From Caproicibacterium lactatifermentans (GTDB lineage: Bacteria > Bacillota > Clostridia > Oscillospirales > Acutalibacteraceae), in assembly GCF_013315815.1 (NCBI RefSeq), contig NZ_CP046051.1, positions 1,735,501-1,799,500 on the forward strand: a stretch of 64,000 nt of DNA, read 5' to 3'. Positions within the stretch are counted from its first letter, which is position 1, and each line of letters opens with the position of its first letter. This document shows, in pieces, positions 39,453 through 49,562 of the stretch. A model generated the notes under the pieces. That model saw only the letters and a list, made by a program, of their open reading frames with translations. It ran no database searches and was not told where the DNA came from. The position numbers and the translations under genes are program-made.

Positions 39453-40619
39453 TTAAAGTCCTGCCGCACGTTTCAGCAAAAGCAAATCAGATATATCCAG
39501 CAGCGGTACACCGCCGCCGGGTGTTCTCCCCTCCGGCTGTGTCATATCCGCCGCCTGTGCTTTCAAACCATCCAGCTGCCGCCCTCCGGCTACTGACTCC
39601 CGCAGCAGCTGATAGGACGCTTCATCCGGATGCCCGCTGCCGCACAAATCACCGGGAATAACGATTGTAATATATTTTATTTTTCCGCCGCAATTATCCC
39701 GCACAACATCCCCTGTTGTCAGCCATCCCGTCTTAACCGACTGCCCATCTACCCGAATAATTTCTATGCTTTCTTTTTGTGGTTGGTCATGCATCTGGGA
39801 AATTACCTGCTGCATCTGTGTTACCGTCATTGGGCCACCGCACCGGTAAAGGAAACTATTGAGCGGCTGCTCCTGGGAAGTGGACACTGCACTTTGAGAA
39901 GAAAGGCTGTCAGACGGCAAACTGGAACTTTCCGCATGGCTTTCAGGAACACTTTCCTCTTGGCTGCCTGATTGAGAAGCCGCGCCGCTCTCCTCCGCCA
40001 AAGATGCAGAAGGATCGGATGAAACCGAATCAGGTGAAGCAGCTGGATTGGAAATTTCTGAAGCTGTACTGCTTTCCGACACTGCAGACGTACTTTCCGG
40101 TACATCTGCGGTCTTTATCGGCTGCACACTGCTCCAGCCGTCTGATGGAACAGTCTGTACAGAACTGCATACCGTTAATTTTTTCATTGGCATAACGACA
40201 TACTGTGTCTGTACATTTTCAGCTGTTGTGTACCGAACATACAAAGTACCAGCGCTGCTGCATGCCTGCAGGACCGGTACATCCGCACCTGCCTGCAATG
40301 CCTGTTTTCCATGATAGGCAGCGCCGTCACTGTAAAGGTCCAGATAATCTTTTTCAGCTCGGCGCATAAGCAGAAAGATGTTCCCGTCAGCCGTTTCCTG
40401 ACAAGCGGACTGCAGTGTGCCGTCAAAAGAAGCGGAGCTGCCATCCGCAGACTGCAGCAAGAGAGAATCTTCCTGCTGCAGCAATGTTGTTCCGTCATTG
40501 AATTTCCAAATGATATCTTGGCTGCCGAAAACTCTGGCTGTACTGACCTGTACAATAAAGGACAGAACCAAAGCCACGCTTAAGACCGCCAGCCTATTCT
40601 TCCGACTGTGCTTTCCCAT
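39453..40619 (-). CDS. secreted/anchored protein with Ser-rich linker and decayed dockerin-like end
   Basis: About 388 aa from ATG 40619 (AGGGGAG upstream). An N-terminal basic stretch and hydrophobic segment (about 8-28) form a signal peptide or anchor. Residues about 30-175 look like a beta-rich domain with DUF5050-like repeated short strands; 175-265 are a Ser/Glu/Ala-rich linker. The C-terminal 120 residues resemble the cohesin-like/dockerin tails of Clostridia (VKTGWLTTGDVV, VIPGDLCGSG, ISDLLLLKRAAGL), but most calcium-binding Asp residues are replaced. No function is assigned. Confidence 0.65.
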   Translation of the reverse strand: MGKHSRKNRLAVLSVALVLSFIVQVSTARVFGSQDIIWKFNDGTTLLQQEDSLLLQSADGSSASFDGTLQSACQETADGNIFLLMRRAEKDYLDLYSDGAAYHGKQALQAGADVPVLQACSSAGTLYVRYTTAENVQTQYVVMPMKKLTVCSSVQTVPSDGWSSVQPIKTADVPESTSAVSESSTASEISNPAASPDSVSSDPSASLAEESGAASQSGSQEESVPESHAESSSLPSDSLSSQSAVSTSQEQPLNSFLYRCGGPMTVTQMQQVISQMHDQPQKESIEIIRVDGQSVKTGWLTTGDVVRDNCGGKIKYITIVIPGDLCGSGHPDEASYQLLRESVAGGRQLDGLKAQAADMTQPEGRTPGGGVPLLDISDLLLLKRAAGL

Positions 40620-40713
40620 ATTTTTCTCCCCTATTTTATCTTTTTCACCCCAATTATACAGTAGTATGGAGAAAAATAACATTTATTGTGAGTATTTTTC
40701 ACAAATTGACTTT

Positions 40714-41181
40714 TTACAGGAAATGATAGCAGGGACGTTCTTCCCCAAACAGGTACCAGTCCAGCAGGTCGTAAAGCAAAACCGCCAGCATACCCACCGC
40801 ACACCAGCCCAAAGAAGCTGGCAGAGAAATCTGGCCGAGCAAATTATACGGCTGGTCCGAATAATCCCATACGTTCATGTGCAGCCACAGATTTACAATA
40901 CATCCCGTTAAAAACTCGCCGCCGGTAATGGTCATGCCCGCCAGCACAGCCCTTCCCAACAAGGACCTGCCGTCCTGCTGCTTGCCGCGTTCCAAGCCAA
41001 TCAGAAGGAATAACGTACCTCCTGCCAAAAACATTGTCCAGTGCGTCCAGCCGCGCCACGCAACCTCCAGCAGACAATACAGTCCGCCCCCAACCAGCCA
41101 CATACCAAGATGTTCCAGCACAGTGTCCTGCCTTGTTTGCTGTATGGCCAGCGCCGCAGTCTGTGTATTCCCTTGTTCCAT
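40714..41181 (-). CDS. CmpB-like putative ABC transporter permease domain protein
   Basis: A 155-aa membrane protein with four or five helices. VWDYSDQPYNLLGQISLPASLGW matches the conserved part of the putative ABC transporter permease (CmpB) family found in Firmicutes, sometimes fused to other domains; the transport role is unproven. AAGGAGG lies upstream. It is convergent with nothing and has no ATPase partner here. Confidence 0.7.
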   Translation of the reverse strand: MEQGNTQTAALAIQQTRQDTVLEHLGMWLVGGGLYCLLEVAWRGWTHWTMFLAGGTLFLLIGLERGKQQDGRSLLGRAVLAGMTITGGEFLTGCIVNLWLHMNVWDYSDQPYNLLGQISLPASLGWCAVGMLAVLLYDLLDWYLFGEERPCYHFL

Positions 41182-41431
41182 GCAAAAGCTCCTCCTTCAC
41201 CCTGCCGCAGCGGGCTTTTTCTTTTCCCTTAGTATGGCGCAGAGCCCATCTGCTTATAACCGGTATGGGTATGGTTCCTTTCGGAAACAGAGGGGAAACC
41301 TGCAGAAAACAAGAAAGCAGAAAATGCTACCATTTCCGCGTGCTTCGATATATAATAATGTAGAAAAGGAAAAGATAAATCCATATCCTGTGGACAGCAG
41401 CGGCTGTCTGCCCGAAAAGAGGAGTTGCCAC

Positions 41432-42091
41432 ATGGAAAGGAAAAATAAAAAAGAAGAAGTCATCCAGCAGCCGAAAAAAATTGTTTTATCTTGGACCATA
41501 CTGGTCTGTATCTCGGCGGCTTATATCATCGGTGGTGCGCTGCTGTTGATCTTCCCGCAGGTTTCTCTTCCCATGCTTTGCCAAGCACTCGGTATCCTAC
41601 TGGTTATCACCGGTGCGGTTTTCGTTCTGGTTTATTTTCTGCGCAAACGATACCTTGTGCCCGGTCATTTCGAATTTGCGGGCGGTGCCGCGTGCATTCT
41701 GCTGGGCATTTTTTCACTGATACGCACAAATGAAGTTGCTTGTGCCTTTCGTCAGCTGCTGTCCATCGCCGTGCTGGCAGACAGCCTAATTAAAATGCAG
41801 TATTCCACGGACCTGCTGCGGCTGCGCATGAAAAGATGGTGGATTGTCCTTATCATGGCCGGTGTCAGCACCGGGCTTGCCATGACAGCACTAACCTATT
41901 CCTTTGGCAGTGATGCTGCACAGCTGACCTTTACGTATTCTACGCTGATTGCCGACGGCATTCTTAATATTATTGTCATCTGTATTCTTCGTCATGCACA
42001 CAAAACATACCAGATAAAAAGCGAACAGGAGTTGGAGAACACCGCTGAGCTGGACCCCAGTGAGCTTTCAAAACCGAAACTTCCGATTTAA
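41432..42091 (+). CDS. DUF308/HdeD-like membrane protein
   Basis: About 219 aa from ATG 41432, with AGAGGAG 9 nt upstream. A charged N-terminus is followed by six hydrophobic helices in two similar halves, as in HdeD/DUF308 proteins (GALLLIFPQVSLPMLCQALG, GGAACILLGIFSLI). The C-terminal tail is charged. Function unknown. The open frame from 40877 overlaps the opposite-strand gene and is not used. Confidence 0.75.
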   Translation: MERKNKKEEVIQQPKKIVLSWTILVCISAAYIIGGALLLIFPQVSLPMLCQALGILLVITGAVFVLVYFLRKRYLVPGHFEFAGGAACILLGIFSLIRTNEVACAFRQLLSIAVLADSLIKMQYSTDLLRLRMKRWWIVLIMAGVSTGLAMTALTYSFGSDAAQLTFTYSTLIADGILNIIVICILRHAHKTYQIKSEQELENTAELDPSELSKPKLPI

Positions 42092-42122
42092 AAAACTGAT
42101 ACAAACAAAAATACCTAAAAAA

Positions 42123-42162
42123 GGCCGCAGCCAAGTGCAGAATTCAGCGCTTAGCTGCGGTC
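42123..42162. terminator. terminator between the DUF308 gene and csoR
   Basis: Arms GGCCGCAGC (42123-42131) and GCTGCGGTC (42154-42162). T runs on the minus strand make it best suited to end csoR. Confidence 0.75.
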
Positions 42163-42166
42163 TATT

Positions 42167-42430
42167 TTATTTTGCAGCACGTTCCATCAGGTCCAGCAGC
42201 TCATCAATTTTTTCATCGGCATTGCCGCTTTCCACCGCCTCGGTCACACAGCAGCGCATATGTGCGTGCAGAATCTCCCGGTTGGCTTTTTTTAAAATGG
42301 CCGTAACTGCCTGCAGCTGGTTGCTGATATCAATACAGTAACGGTCCTCTTCCACCATTTTCATCACACCGTTCAGCTGTCCTGCCGCCGTTTTCAGCAG
42401 CCGCTGCACGGAATCTTTGTCCGCCTTCAT
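42167..42430 (-). CDS. csoR: CsoR-type copper-sensing repressor
   Basis: An 87-aa four-helix DUF156 protein. The copper ligands C32, H57 and C61 have the Cys-x24-His-x3-Cys spacing of CsoR ([16 protein letters not shown]). It overlaps copA by 4 nt and should bind the G/C-rich palindrome at 45064-45081 to repress copA-csoR until Cu(I) binds. Confidence 0.92.
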   Translation of the reverse strand: MKADKDSVQRLLKTAAGQLNGVMKMVEEDRYCIDISNQLQAVTAILKKANREILHAHMRCCVTEAVESGNADEKIDELLDLMERAAK

Positions 42431-42645
42431 GCTTTGTCTGCCACGTTTCCGGGCTTGTATCCTGCCGCTTCTACAGCGCTGCGCAGAACTTCATCGCTGA
42501 CCCCCGCACCGCAGATAACCTCCGCCTGCTTCTCTGCAAGGCTTACGGAAACTTTCTGAACACCCGGCACTGCCTCCAGTGCCTTTTGTACATGTGCCTG
42601 ACAGTGTTCGCACATCATGCCCTCTACTGCAATGATTTTTTTCAT
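42427..42645 (-). CDS. possible CopZ-like copper chaperone from internal in-frame start within copA
   Basis: Reading from the internal ATG at 42645 gives a free-standing 72-aa HMA domain of normal CopZ length ([15 protein letters not shown]). AAAGGAAG is 8 nt upstream, which a purely in-frame fusion would not need. It may be translated as a separate chaperone in addition to the long protein. Whether it is made is not known. Confidence 0.5.
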   Translation of the reverse strand: MKKIIAVEGMMCEHCQAHVQKALEAVPGVQKVSVSLAEKQAEVICGAGVSDEVLRSAVEAAGYKPGNVADKA

Positions 42646-44988
42646 GGATGATTCTTCCTTTCGCATTTGATTTTTACGGATTGTATCTGCAGCTTCAGCC
42701 GCCTGCGGCAGCTGTGCAGTTTTTGGCTTGAAAAAGCGCAGTCGCAGTGCATTGCCCACAACAAAGACGCTGCTGAAGCTCATGGCAGCGGCAGCAAACA
42801 TCGGGTTCAGCTGCCAACCCAGCAGCGGATAGAAAACGCCCGCCGCCAGCGGAATGCCTAAGCTATTATAAAAGAAAGCCCAAAATAGGTTTTCTTTAAT
42901 ATTGCGAATAACCGCCCGCGAAAGCTGAATGGAAGCGGCAACGTCCAGCGGGTCGCTTCTCATCAGCACCACATCAGCCGCCTCTATGGCAATGTCCGTC
43001 CCGGCGCCAATGGCAATACCCACATCCGCACGCGTCAGAGCAGGCGCGTCATTGATGCCGTCACCGACCATGGCCACTTTATGTCCCTGTTCCTGCAGCG
43101 TACGCACCTGTTGCTCTTTATCCTGCGGCAGGACTTCCGCCACCGCTTTATCCAACCCCAGCCGGCGGCGGATAGCTTCAGCTGTCTGCCGGTGGTCCCC
43201 AGTCAGCATAATGACCGAAAGACCCATTTTTTGCAGTGCTTCCACTGTAGAACGGCTGGTAGGTTTCAGCGGGTCGGCCGCCGCAGCCAATCCCATCAGG
43301 GTATGCCCTTTTGCCACATACAAAGGTGTTTTGCCCTCTTTGGATAATGTTTCAGTCTGCGGCAACAGGGCGGCCGTGTCCGCGCCACACATCTTCATCA
43401 TGGCAGCGTTCCCCGCCGCATACACCGTGCCGCCTATTTTTGCCTGCACGCCGCGTCCCGGTACAGCCTGAAAATCCGTCACTTCCGCCGCAGTCGTATG
43501 ATTTTCCTCCGCACAGCGCAGAACCGCCTGTGCCAGCGGATGTTCACTGGGACGTTCCAGCGCAGCCGCTGCCAGCAGCAGCTGTTCCTTTGTAAAGGGC
43601 GGCTGTACGATAAGGTCTGTCACCTCCGGCCTGCCGGTGGTCAGCGTACCGGTCTTGTCCAGTACGACAGTATCAACCGTGTGGGCCGTTTCCAGTGCCC
43701 GTGCAGACTTGAAAAGGACACCCAGCTGCGCGCCGCGGCCGGTCCCAACCATAATGGCAACCGGTGTTGCCAGCCCCAATGCACATGGGCAGGAAATGAC
43801 CAGCACCGCAATGCCAGCCCGCAGGGCAAATTCCGTCCCATAACCTAACAGCAGCCAAACAGCCGCTGTTACCGCAGCAATCATCAGCACGGCCGGCACA
43901 AAAATTCCGGCGATTTTATCGGCCAAACGGGCAATCGGTGCTTTGCTGCTGCCGGCATCTTCCACCAGACGGATAATCTGCGCCAGTGTCGTATCGTCAC
44001 CGACTTTGGTTGCCCGAAAGATGAGGTGTCCAGTCCCATTGATGGTAGCCGTCACCACTTGGTCACCCGGCTTTTTTTCCACCGGAATGCTTTCGCCGGT
44101 GATTGCACTCTGGTCCACCGCCGACAGACCCTCGGTCACAACGCCGTCCACTGGAATGCCAGTGCCCGGCCGCACAACAACCAAATCCCCAAGCTGAACT
44201 TCTGCCACTGGAATTTCCTGCTCTTGTCCATCGCGCTGCACTACGGCTGTCTGCGGCTTTAGGTCCAGCAGCTTTTCCACTGCCGCTGTAGTTTGGCCTT
44301 TTGAGCGGCTTTCCAAATATTTTCCCAGTGTAATCAATGTTAAAATCGTACCAGCAGACTCAAAATATAAGTCATGGTGATATTTTTGTGCCAGTGCCAT
44401 ATCACCGGTAGCCAAACCGCTGCCGATACGGCAGATAGCAAAGACACCGTACACGACTGCCGCAGTGGAACCAATGGCAATTAAGCTGTCCATGTTAGGC
44501 GAACGCTGGAACAGCGTGCGGTATCCGTTGATAAAATAGCTGCGGTTGATATAAAGAATTGGCAGCACCAGAACGAACTGTGCCATACCGTAGGCAACCG
44601 CATTTTGCATACCCGCCAAAAACGGCGGCAGCGGCATACCCACCATGTGCCCCATGGCGATATAAAATAACGGTATAAAAAATACAAAAGAAGCAGTCAG
44701 CCGGTTTTTCATGTGGTGCTGTTCTTCTGCGGCGCGCTGCCGTGCTGTTTTTTCCTCCGCCGCCAAAGGTTTGTTTCCCACCGGTCGAGCCTCATAGCCC
44801 GCTTTCTCTACAGCCGTGCAAATTTTGGTTTCGTCAACCGCTGCCGGGTCAAACTGTGCCGTCATGCTGTCCGTCAGCAGGCTGACTGTACAGGTATCTA
44901 CACCAGCAAGCGATTTGACCGCCTTTTCCACGTGTGCCTGACAGGCAGCACACGTCATGCCGGTCACCGTAAATTTTACCTGTTTCAT
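42427..44988 (-). CDS. copA: CopA copper-exporting P1B ATPase with fused C-terminal CopZ-like domain
   Basis: An 853-aa Cu(I) exporter. An N-terminal HMA domain (GMTCAAC, C13/C16) precedes eight helices with the CPC motif in [11 protein letters not shown], then DKTGTLTTG and GDGINDAPA. Unusually the last 72 residues form a second HMA domain, [10 protein letters not shown], whose internal Met codon (42645) has AAAGGAAG 8 nt upstream. A separate CopZ chaperone may be made from it. The TGA overlaps csoR. Promoter and CsoR box lie at 45064-45117. Confidence 0.95.
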   Translation of the reverse strand: MKQVKFTVTGMTCAACQAHVEKAVKSLAGVDTCTVSLLTDSMTAQFDPAAVDETKICTAVEKAGYEARPVGNKPLAAEEKTARQRAAEEQHHMKNRLTASFVFFIPLFYIAMGHMVGMPLPPFLAGMQNAVAYGMAQFVLVLPILYINRSYFINGYRTLFQRSPNMDSLIAIGSTAAVVYGVFAICRIGSGLATGDMALAQKYHHDLYFESAGTILTLITLGKYLESRSKGQTTAAVEKLLDLKPQTAVVQRDGQEQEIPVAEVQLGDLVVVRPGTGIPVDGVVTEGLSAVDQSAITGESIPVEKKPGDQVVTATINGTGHLIFRATKVGDDTTLAQIIRLVEDAGSSKAPIARLADKIAGIFVPAVLMIAAVTAAVWLLLGYGTEFALRAGIAVLVISCPCALGLATPVAIMVGTGRGAQLGVLFKSARALETAHTVDTVVLDKTGTLTTGRPEVTDLIVQPPFTKEQLLLAAAALERPSEHPLAQAVLRCAEENHTTAAEVTDFQAVPGRGVQAKIGGTVYAAGNAAMMKMCGADTAALLPQTETLSKEGKTPLYVAKGHTLMGLAAAADPLKPTSRSTVEALQKMGLSVIMLTGDHRQTAEAIRRRLGLDKAVAEVLPQDKEQQVRTLQEQGHKVAMVGDGINDAPALTRADVGIAIGAGTDIAIEAADVVLMRSDPLDVAASIQLSRAVIRNIKENLFWAFFYNSLGIPLAAGVFYPLLGWQLNPMFAAAAMSFSSVFVVGNALRLRFFKPKTAQLPQAAEAADTIRKNQMRKEESSMKKIIAVEGMMCEHCQAHVQKALEAVPGVQKVSVSLAEKQAEVICGAGVSDEVLRSAVEAAGYKPGNVADKA

Positions 44989-45063
44989 ATGACCACTCCC
45001 CTTCCGCTAAAGGATTCCGTCAGCAGGTCTGTAGTTTATGTGCAGACTGCTTTTGTCATACCT

Positions 45064-45117
45064 ATCCCCCCACCCGGGGGGCACCATCAGTATAAACTGC
45101 CCAATTCAGCATGTCAA
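45064..45117 (-). promoter_or_regulatory. copA-csoR promoter with CsoR box
   Basis: On the minus strand -35 TTGACA (45117-45112) and -10 TATACT (45094-45089) are 17 nt apart. Directly downstream is the G/C-rich palindrome CCCCCCACCCGGGGGG (45066-45081), the classical kind of CsoR operator. Confidence 0.8.
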
Positions 45118-45125
45118 GATTTTGC

Positions 45126-45178
45126 TTGACAAACGCCGGTATTTTCATATAATGAACGTATGAACATGTATTCATATG
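45126..45178 (+). promoter_or_regulatory. promoter and operator of the ArsR/Cd-ATPase unit
   Basis: -35 TTGACA (45126-45131) and -10 TATAAT (45148-45153) are 16 nt apart. It is followed by an inverted repeat TATGAA-CATGTA-TTCATA (45159-45176), a typical 12-2-12-like ArsR/SmtB operator. It lies back to back with the copA promoter, the two -35 boxes being 8 bp apart. Confidence 0.75.
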
Positions 45179-45201
45179 TTTTGTGAAAAGGAGGATTCCT
45201 C

Positions 45202-45585
45202 ATGTCGGATAAAAATGGAATTGAACGCTGTGACTTTATCCATGTACATGAATCCATTGTTAAAAAAGTAGAACAGCAAATGCCGGACGAAGAAGTACTG
45301 TATGACCTTGCGGAACTTTTCAAGGTTTTCGGGGACAGTACGCGCATTAAAATCCTGTATGTCCTGTTTGAAAGTGAAATGTGCGTCTGTGATATTGCCC
45401 AGCTGCTGAATATGAACCAATCTGCCATCTCGCATCAGCTGCGGGTTTTAAAACAGAACCAGCTGGTGAAAAACCGCCGCGACGGCAAAACTGTCTTTTA
45501 TTCTCTGGCAGATGACCACGTGCGCACTATTCTGGATATGGGTATGGAACATCTGCTGGAACTGTACGGCAGCCACACGGACTGA
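45202..45585 (+). CDS. ArsR/SmtB-family metal sensor
   Basis: A 127-aa winged-helix repressor. The alpha3 site C61-V-C63 (CVCDIAQLL) and the alpha5 site D104-x-H106-x10-H117-x2-E120 are both present, a CadC/ZiaR-like combination that binds Cd, Pb or Zn. The helix-turn-helix is NQSAISHQLRVLK. It probably represses itself and the ATPase gene 61 nt downstream. Confidence 0.9.
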   Translation: MSDKNGIERCDFIHVHESIVKKVEQQMPDEEVLYDLAELFKVFGDSTRIKILYVLFESEMCVCDIAQLLNMNQSAISHQLRVLKQNQLVKNRRDGKTVFYSLADDHVRTILDMGMEHLLELYGSHTD

Positions 45586-45646
45586 GCCTCCTGTTTCTAG
45601 ATACGTTTTGTCTTTCCATAGTTCTGCGGAGAAATGAGGGAATGTT

Positions 45647-47509
45647 ATGACCCGTGAACAAAAACAAACACTTGTGAGGATTCTAGTCAGTGCCGGGCTT
45701 CTGGCTGCGGCAGTCTTGCTGCCGGTGCAGGGCATTCTGCGGCCGACGCTGTTCCTGTTCCCCTATGCCGTCATCAGCTGGGATGTGTTGTGGGAAGCCG
45801 TTCAAAACATTGCACACGGCAAGGTATTTGACGAACATTTTTTAATGGGTATTGCCACCGTCGGCGCGCTGGCTGCTGGGCAGTATGCCGAAGCGGTTTC
45901 GGTTATGCTATTCTATCAGATTGGGGAACTACTGGAGGATTGCGCGGTAGACCATTCCCGCAAAAACATTCGCTCCCTGATGAATATCCGTCCGGACAGC
46001 GCCGGTCTGCTGCTGCCGGACGGCTCCGTGAAAACCGTATCGCCGGAAAAGATAGCAGTTGGCAGTACTATTGTTGTAAAACCCGGCGAACGTATTCCAC
46101 TGGACGGCACGGTCCTGCGGGGAGAAAGTACGGCGGATACCTCTGCCCTAACTGGTGAAAGTATGCCGCGCCGGCTCGCCGCCGGCAGTGAGGCTTTGAG
46201 CGGCTGCATCAATCTGAGCGGCGTGCTGACCATTCAGGTAACCAGAGCATACGGCGAATCAACCGTTTCTAAAGTATTGGAATTAGTGGAACATGCCAGC
46301 AGTCAAAAAGCAAAATCCGAAAACTTCATTACGAAGTTTGCCCGCATCTACACGCCCGCCGTGGTGCTGGCGGCTGTGGTACTTGCTTGTCTGCCGCCGC
46401 TGCTATTCCAACTGCCACTGCGTGACTGGGTAATGCGTGCGCTGAACTTTTTGGTAGTATCCTGCCCCTGTGCGCTGGTCATTTCCATTCCTCTCACCTT
46501 TTTCGGCGGCATTGGCGGTGCCTCCCGCTGTGGTATTTTGATTAAAGGCGGGAACTATATGGAAACGCTGGCCAAAACGGACACTGTTGTCTGCGATAAA
46601 ACCGGCACCCTGACGAAGGGCACCTTCCATGTAACGCAGGTAGTACCGGCAGGTTCCGCCGACAAAGGCCGCCTGCTGGAAATCGCAGCATTGGCCGAAA
46701 GCTGCAGCAGTCATCCCATCGCTACCTCTCTGCGGGAAGCGTGGGGAAAATCGGCCGTACCGGAACAGGTGACCGATATTCAGGAAACAGCCGGCCGCGG
46801 CGTGCAGGCCATGGTGAACGGCCAGCCGGTTTTGGTGGGCAGCAGCGCACTGCTCCAGCAGGCAGGCCTCACTCCTCTGGAGGTCACACAGCCGGGCACC
46901 GTCGTACAGGTAGCTGCCGACGGAACTTATCTTGGATATATTCTAATTAGTGACGAGGTCAAGGAACACTCCAAAGAAGCCATTTCTCAGCTGAAAGCCG
47001 AAGGAATCCGCCGTGTTGTTATGCTGACAGGTGACGATCAAAAAGCTGCGGAAACCGTAGCCAGTCAGCTCGGCATTGACGAGGTACGGGCGGAGCTGCT
47101 GCCCGGCGGCAAAGTGGATACAGTGGAAGACCTGCTGCAAAACAAAAAAGGCAGCCTTGTCTTTATGGGGGACGGTATCAATGATGCACCGGTTCTGGCC
47201 CGTGCAGATGTTGGCGTCGCCATGGGTGCTTTGGGCAGTGATGCTGCTGTGGAAGCGGCGGACGTTGTCCTGATGGACGATGACCCCTTAAAGCTGCCCG
47301 CCGCCATTCGTATTTCCCGCAAAACACTCCGCATTGTACGGGAAAACATTGTGTTTGCACTTGGAATAAAGCTATTGGTTCTGATTCTGTCTGCACTGGG
47401 GCTTGCTACCATGTGGGCCGCCGTTTTTGCCGATGTTGGCGTAACCATTTTGGCAATCCTCAACGCTGCCCGGGCACTGAATATTCGGAAAACAGATACC
47501 CGAAAATAA
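45647..47509 (+). CDS. cadA: Cd2+/Zn2+ exporting P1B ATPase
   Basis: A 620-aa Cd/Zn-type P1B ATPase. CPC sits in SCPCALVISIP, the Cd/Zn form rather than the Cu form; DKTGTLTKG and GDGINDAPV follow. There is no N-terminal HMA domain, unlike Staphylococcus CadA. Regulated by the preceding ArsR protein. A terminator follows. Confidence 0.93.
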   Translation: MTREQKQTLVRILVSAGLLAAAVLLPVQGILRPTLFLFPYAVISWDVLWEAVQNIAHGKVFDEHFLMGIATVGALAAGQYAEAVSVMLFYQIGELLEDCAVDHSRKNIRSLMNIRPDSAGLLLPDGSVKTVSPEKIAVGSTIVVKPGERIPLDGTVLRGESTADTSALTGESMPRRLAAGSEALSGCINLSGVLTIQVTRAYGESTVSKVLELVEHASSQKAKSENFITKFARIYTPAVVLAAVVLACLPPLLFQLPLRDWVMRALNFLVVSCPCALVISIPLTFFGGIGGASRCGILIKGGNYMETLAKTDTVVCDKTGTLTKGTFHVTQVVPAGSADKGRLLEIAALAESCSSHPIATSLREAWGKSAVPEQVTDIQETAGRGVQAMVNGQPVLVGSSALLQQAGLTPLEVTQPGTVVQVAADGTYLGYILISDEVKEHSKEAISQLKAEGIRRVVMLTGDDQKAAETVASQLGIDEVRAELLPGGKVDTVEDLLQNKKGSLVFMGDGINDAPVLARADVGVAMGALGSDAAVEAADVVLMDDDPLKLPAAIRISRKTLRIVRENIVFALGIKLLVLILSALGLATMWAAVFADVGVTILAILNAARALNIRKTDTRK

Positions 47510-47521
47510 GCAAAATTTTGT

Positions 47522-47553
47522 ATGCACCGTCCTGTTGTGGCCGGTGCATTTTT
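47522..47553 (+). terminator. terminator after the Cd/Zn ATPase gene
   Basis: Perfect 8-bp stem ATGCACCG (47522-47529) and CGGTGCAT (47542-47549), then five T. Confidence 0.85.
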
Positions 47554-47577
47554 GTCTTCTTTCCTGTTTTTATTTCA

Positions 47578-47626
47578 GAACAAATGTTCAAATTGTATTG
47601 CTTTTTTCTGCGGAGTACGATATACT
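47578..47626 (+). promoter_or_regulatory. recA promoter with LexA (SOS) box
   Basis: GAACAAATGTTC (47578-47589) is a full GAAC-N4-GTTC SOS box. It sits next to a -35 TTGCTT (47598-47603) with a -10 TATACT (47621-47626) after 17 nt. Confidence 0.8.
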
Positions 47627-47735
47627 TATAACTACGATTGGTGTAAAGAATCTTTCTTTTTTTATCTGGAAAGTGATACAAAATCAGAGAGTTTCATGCC
47701 CGGCTGCGGCCGGAACTTCAGGAGGATGACAGCCC

Positions 47736-48899
47736 ATGGCAACAAACAAGGATTCAAATAAAGCTGCACAGAACGCAAAGAATAAAGAAGAAGCCCTGAA
47801 AACGGCACTGGCCAAAATTGAAAAGCAGTTTGGAAAAGGCGCTATCATGCGCCTGGGACAAAACGAAGCCATGCATGTAGAAGCCATTTCCACCGGCAGC
47901 CTCGGTCTGGACCTGGCTTTGGGCATTGGCGGCTTTCCGCGCGGGCGCATCATCGAAATTTTTGGACCGGAAAGTTCCGGTAAAACGACACTGGCCCTGC
48001 ACTGCGTTGCAGAAGGACAAAAGCGCGGCGGCAATGCTGCCTTTATCGATGTGGAACACGCACTGGACCCCATTTATGCGGCGGCACTGGGCGTAGATGT
48101 GGACAGCCTGCTGGTCAGCCAGCCAGACACCGGTGAACAGGCACTGGAAATTACTGAAGCATTGGTGCGCTCCGGTGCCATCGATGTCATTGTCATTGAC
48201 TCGGTCGCCGCATTGGTCCCCCGCGCTGAAATCGAGGGGGAAATGGGTGACAGCCACGTGGGGCTGCAGGCCCGCCTGATGAGCCAGGCTCTGCGCAAAC
48301 TGGCCGGTGCCATCAGCAAAAGCAACTGCGTCGCCATCTTTATTAACCAGCTGCGTGAAAAAGTCGGCATTGTGTACGGCAACCCGGAGGTTACGCCCGG
48401 CGGCCGCGCGCTGAAGTTCTACGCGTCTGTCCGTGTGGATATCCGTAAAGCAGAAACGCTGAAAAATGGTACCGAACAAATTGGTTCCCGCACACGGGCA
48501 AAAGTTGTAAAAAATAAGATTGCGCCGCCGTTCCGTACGGCAGAATTTGATATTATGTACGGCGAAGGTATTTCCCATGTGGGTGAAATTCTGGACCTCG
48601 GCGTAAAACTGGATATTGTTGAAAAAAGCGGTGCCTGGTTCTCCTATAACGGTCAGCGGCTGGGACAGGGCCGTGAGAATGTGAAAAAGCTGTTCCTCGA
48701 AAATCAGGAATTGGCTGATGAGATTGAGGCAAAAATTCGCGCTAATGCGGATAAACTGTACGCAAAAACCATTTCTCCTCGTGCTTCGGCGGCAAAGCCG
48801 CTGCAGGCACCTGCCGCAACAAATAAAGCGGAGGAAAAACCAGCTCCCGCTCCCCGCACCAATCCTGTTAATATTGATATTGAAGCAGATGACAAATAA
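47736..48899 (+). CDS. recA: RecA recombinase
   Basis: A 387-aa RecA, normal length, without an intein. Walker A is GPESSGKTT; the Glu/Lys-rich tail ends in [13 protein letters not shown]. It promotes strand exchange and LexA cleavage. First of recA-recX-rimO-pgsA. AGGAGG lies 8-12 nt upstream of the ATG. Confidence 0.99.
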   Translation: MATNKDSNKAAQNAKNKEEALKTALAKIEKQFGKGAIMRLGQNEAMHVEAISTGSLGLDLALGIGGFPRGRIIEIFGPESSGKTTLALHCVAEGQKRGGNAAFIDVEHALDPIYAAALGVDVDSLLVSQPDTGEQALEITEALVRSGAIDVIVIDSVAALVPRAEIEGEMGDSHVGLQARLMSQALRKLAGAISKSNCVAIFINQLREKVGIVYGNPEVTPGGRALKFYASVRVDIRKAETLKNGTEQIGSRTRAKVVKNKIAPPFRTAEFDIMYGEGISHVGEILDLGVKLDIVEKSGAWFSYNGQRLGQGRENVKKLFLENQELADEIEAKIRANADKLYAKTISPRASAAKPLQAPAATNKAEEKPAPAPRTNPVNIDIEADDK

Positions 48900-48947
48900 G
48901 CAGAAAAAAGAATTTCCCCTGCTTCGCAGAGAAAGGAAGTTTGGCGG

Positions 48948-49559
48948 GTGGAACTAACCGCAATGGAACCGCGGCGGCACTGTAAAACCGCTTTATTTTT
49001 TGACGGTGAATATGCACTCAGTGTAGACACGGAAACGCTGCTGAAAGCCGGCTGGAAACTGGGGCAGGACATTTCAGATGAAGAACTGCATACTCTGCTG
49101 CAGCAGTCCGACGCACACCGTGCAAGCGAAAAAGCCCTGTACCTGCTGGAGCACCGCAGTCACTCCAAAAAAGAGCTGACCGATAAAATTGCCCACACTG
49201 TACCCCGTGCCGCGGCGGAAGCCGCCGCACAGAAGATGGAGGACCTCGGCCTTATTGATGATGCGAACTTTGCCCAGCGCTACGCACGGGAACTGTACCG
49301 AAAAGGCTTTGCCCTGCGCCGTGTGCGGTATGAGCTGGCCCGCAAGGGCATCAATCCGCAGACAGCGGAACAGGCCGCTCTGCAAAATGAGCCGGACGTA
49401 ACCGCCGCCATACAGAAAGTCCTGCAAAAGAAATACCGCACATTGGCCGACGAAAAAAGCCACCGCCGTGCGGCCGCCGCTTTGCAGCGTATGGGTTATG
49501 AATACACAGATATCCGCACCGCACTGAAACAATACATGACAAATGAGGATGAAGAATAA
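48948..49559 (+). CDS. recX: RecX regulatory protein
   Basis: A 203-aa all-helical regulator of RecA with three-helix repeats (SKKELTDKI, FAQRYARELYRKGFALRRVRYEL). It starts with GTG at 48948, with AAAGGAAG 8 nt upstream. It ends 3 nt before rimO. Confidence 0.95.
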   Translation: MELTAMEPRRHCKTALFFDGEYALSVDTETLLKAGWKLGQDISDEELHTLLQQSDAHRASEKALYLLEHRSHSKKELTDKIAHTVPRAAAEAAAQKMEDLGLIDDANFAQRYARELYRKGFALRRVRYELARKGINPQTAEQAALQNEPDVTAAIQKVLQKKYRTLADEKSHRRAAAALQRMGYEYTDIRTALKQYMTNEDEE

Positions 49560-49562
49560 ACT

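Noticed and set aside
47754..48578. 274-codon minus-strand open frame
   Set aside because: Antisense to recA.
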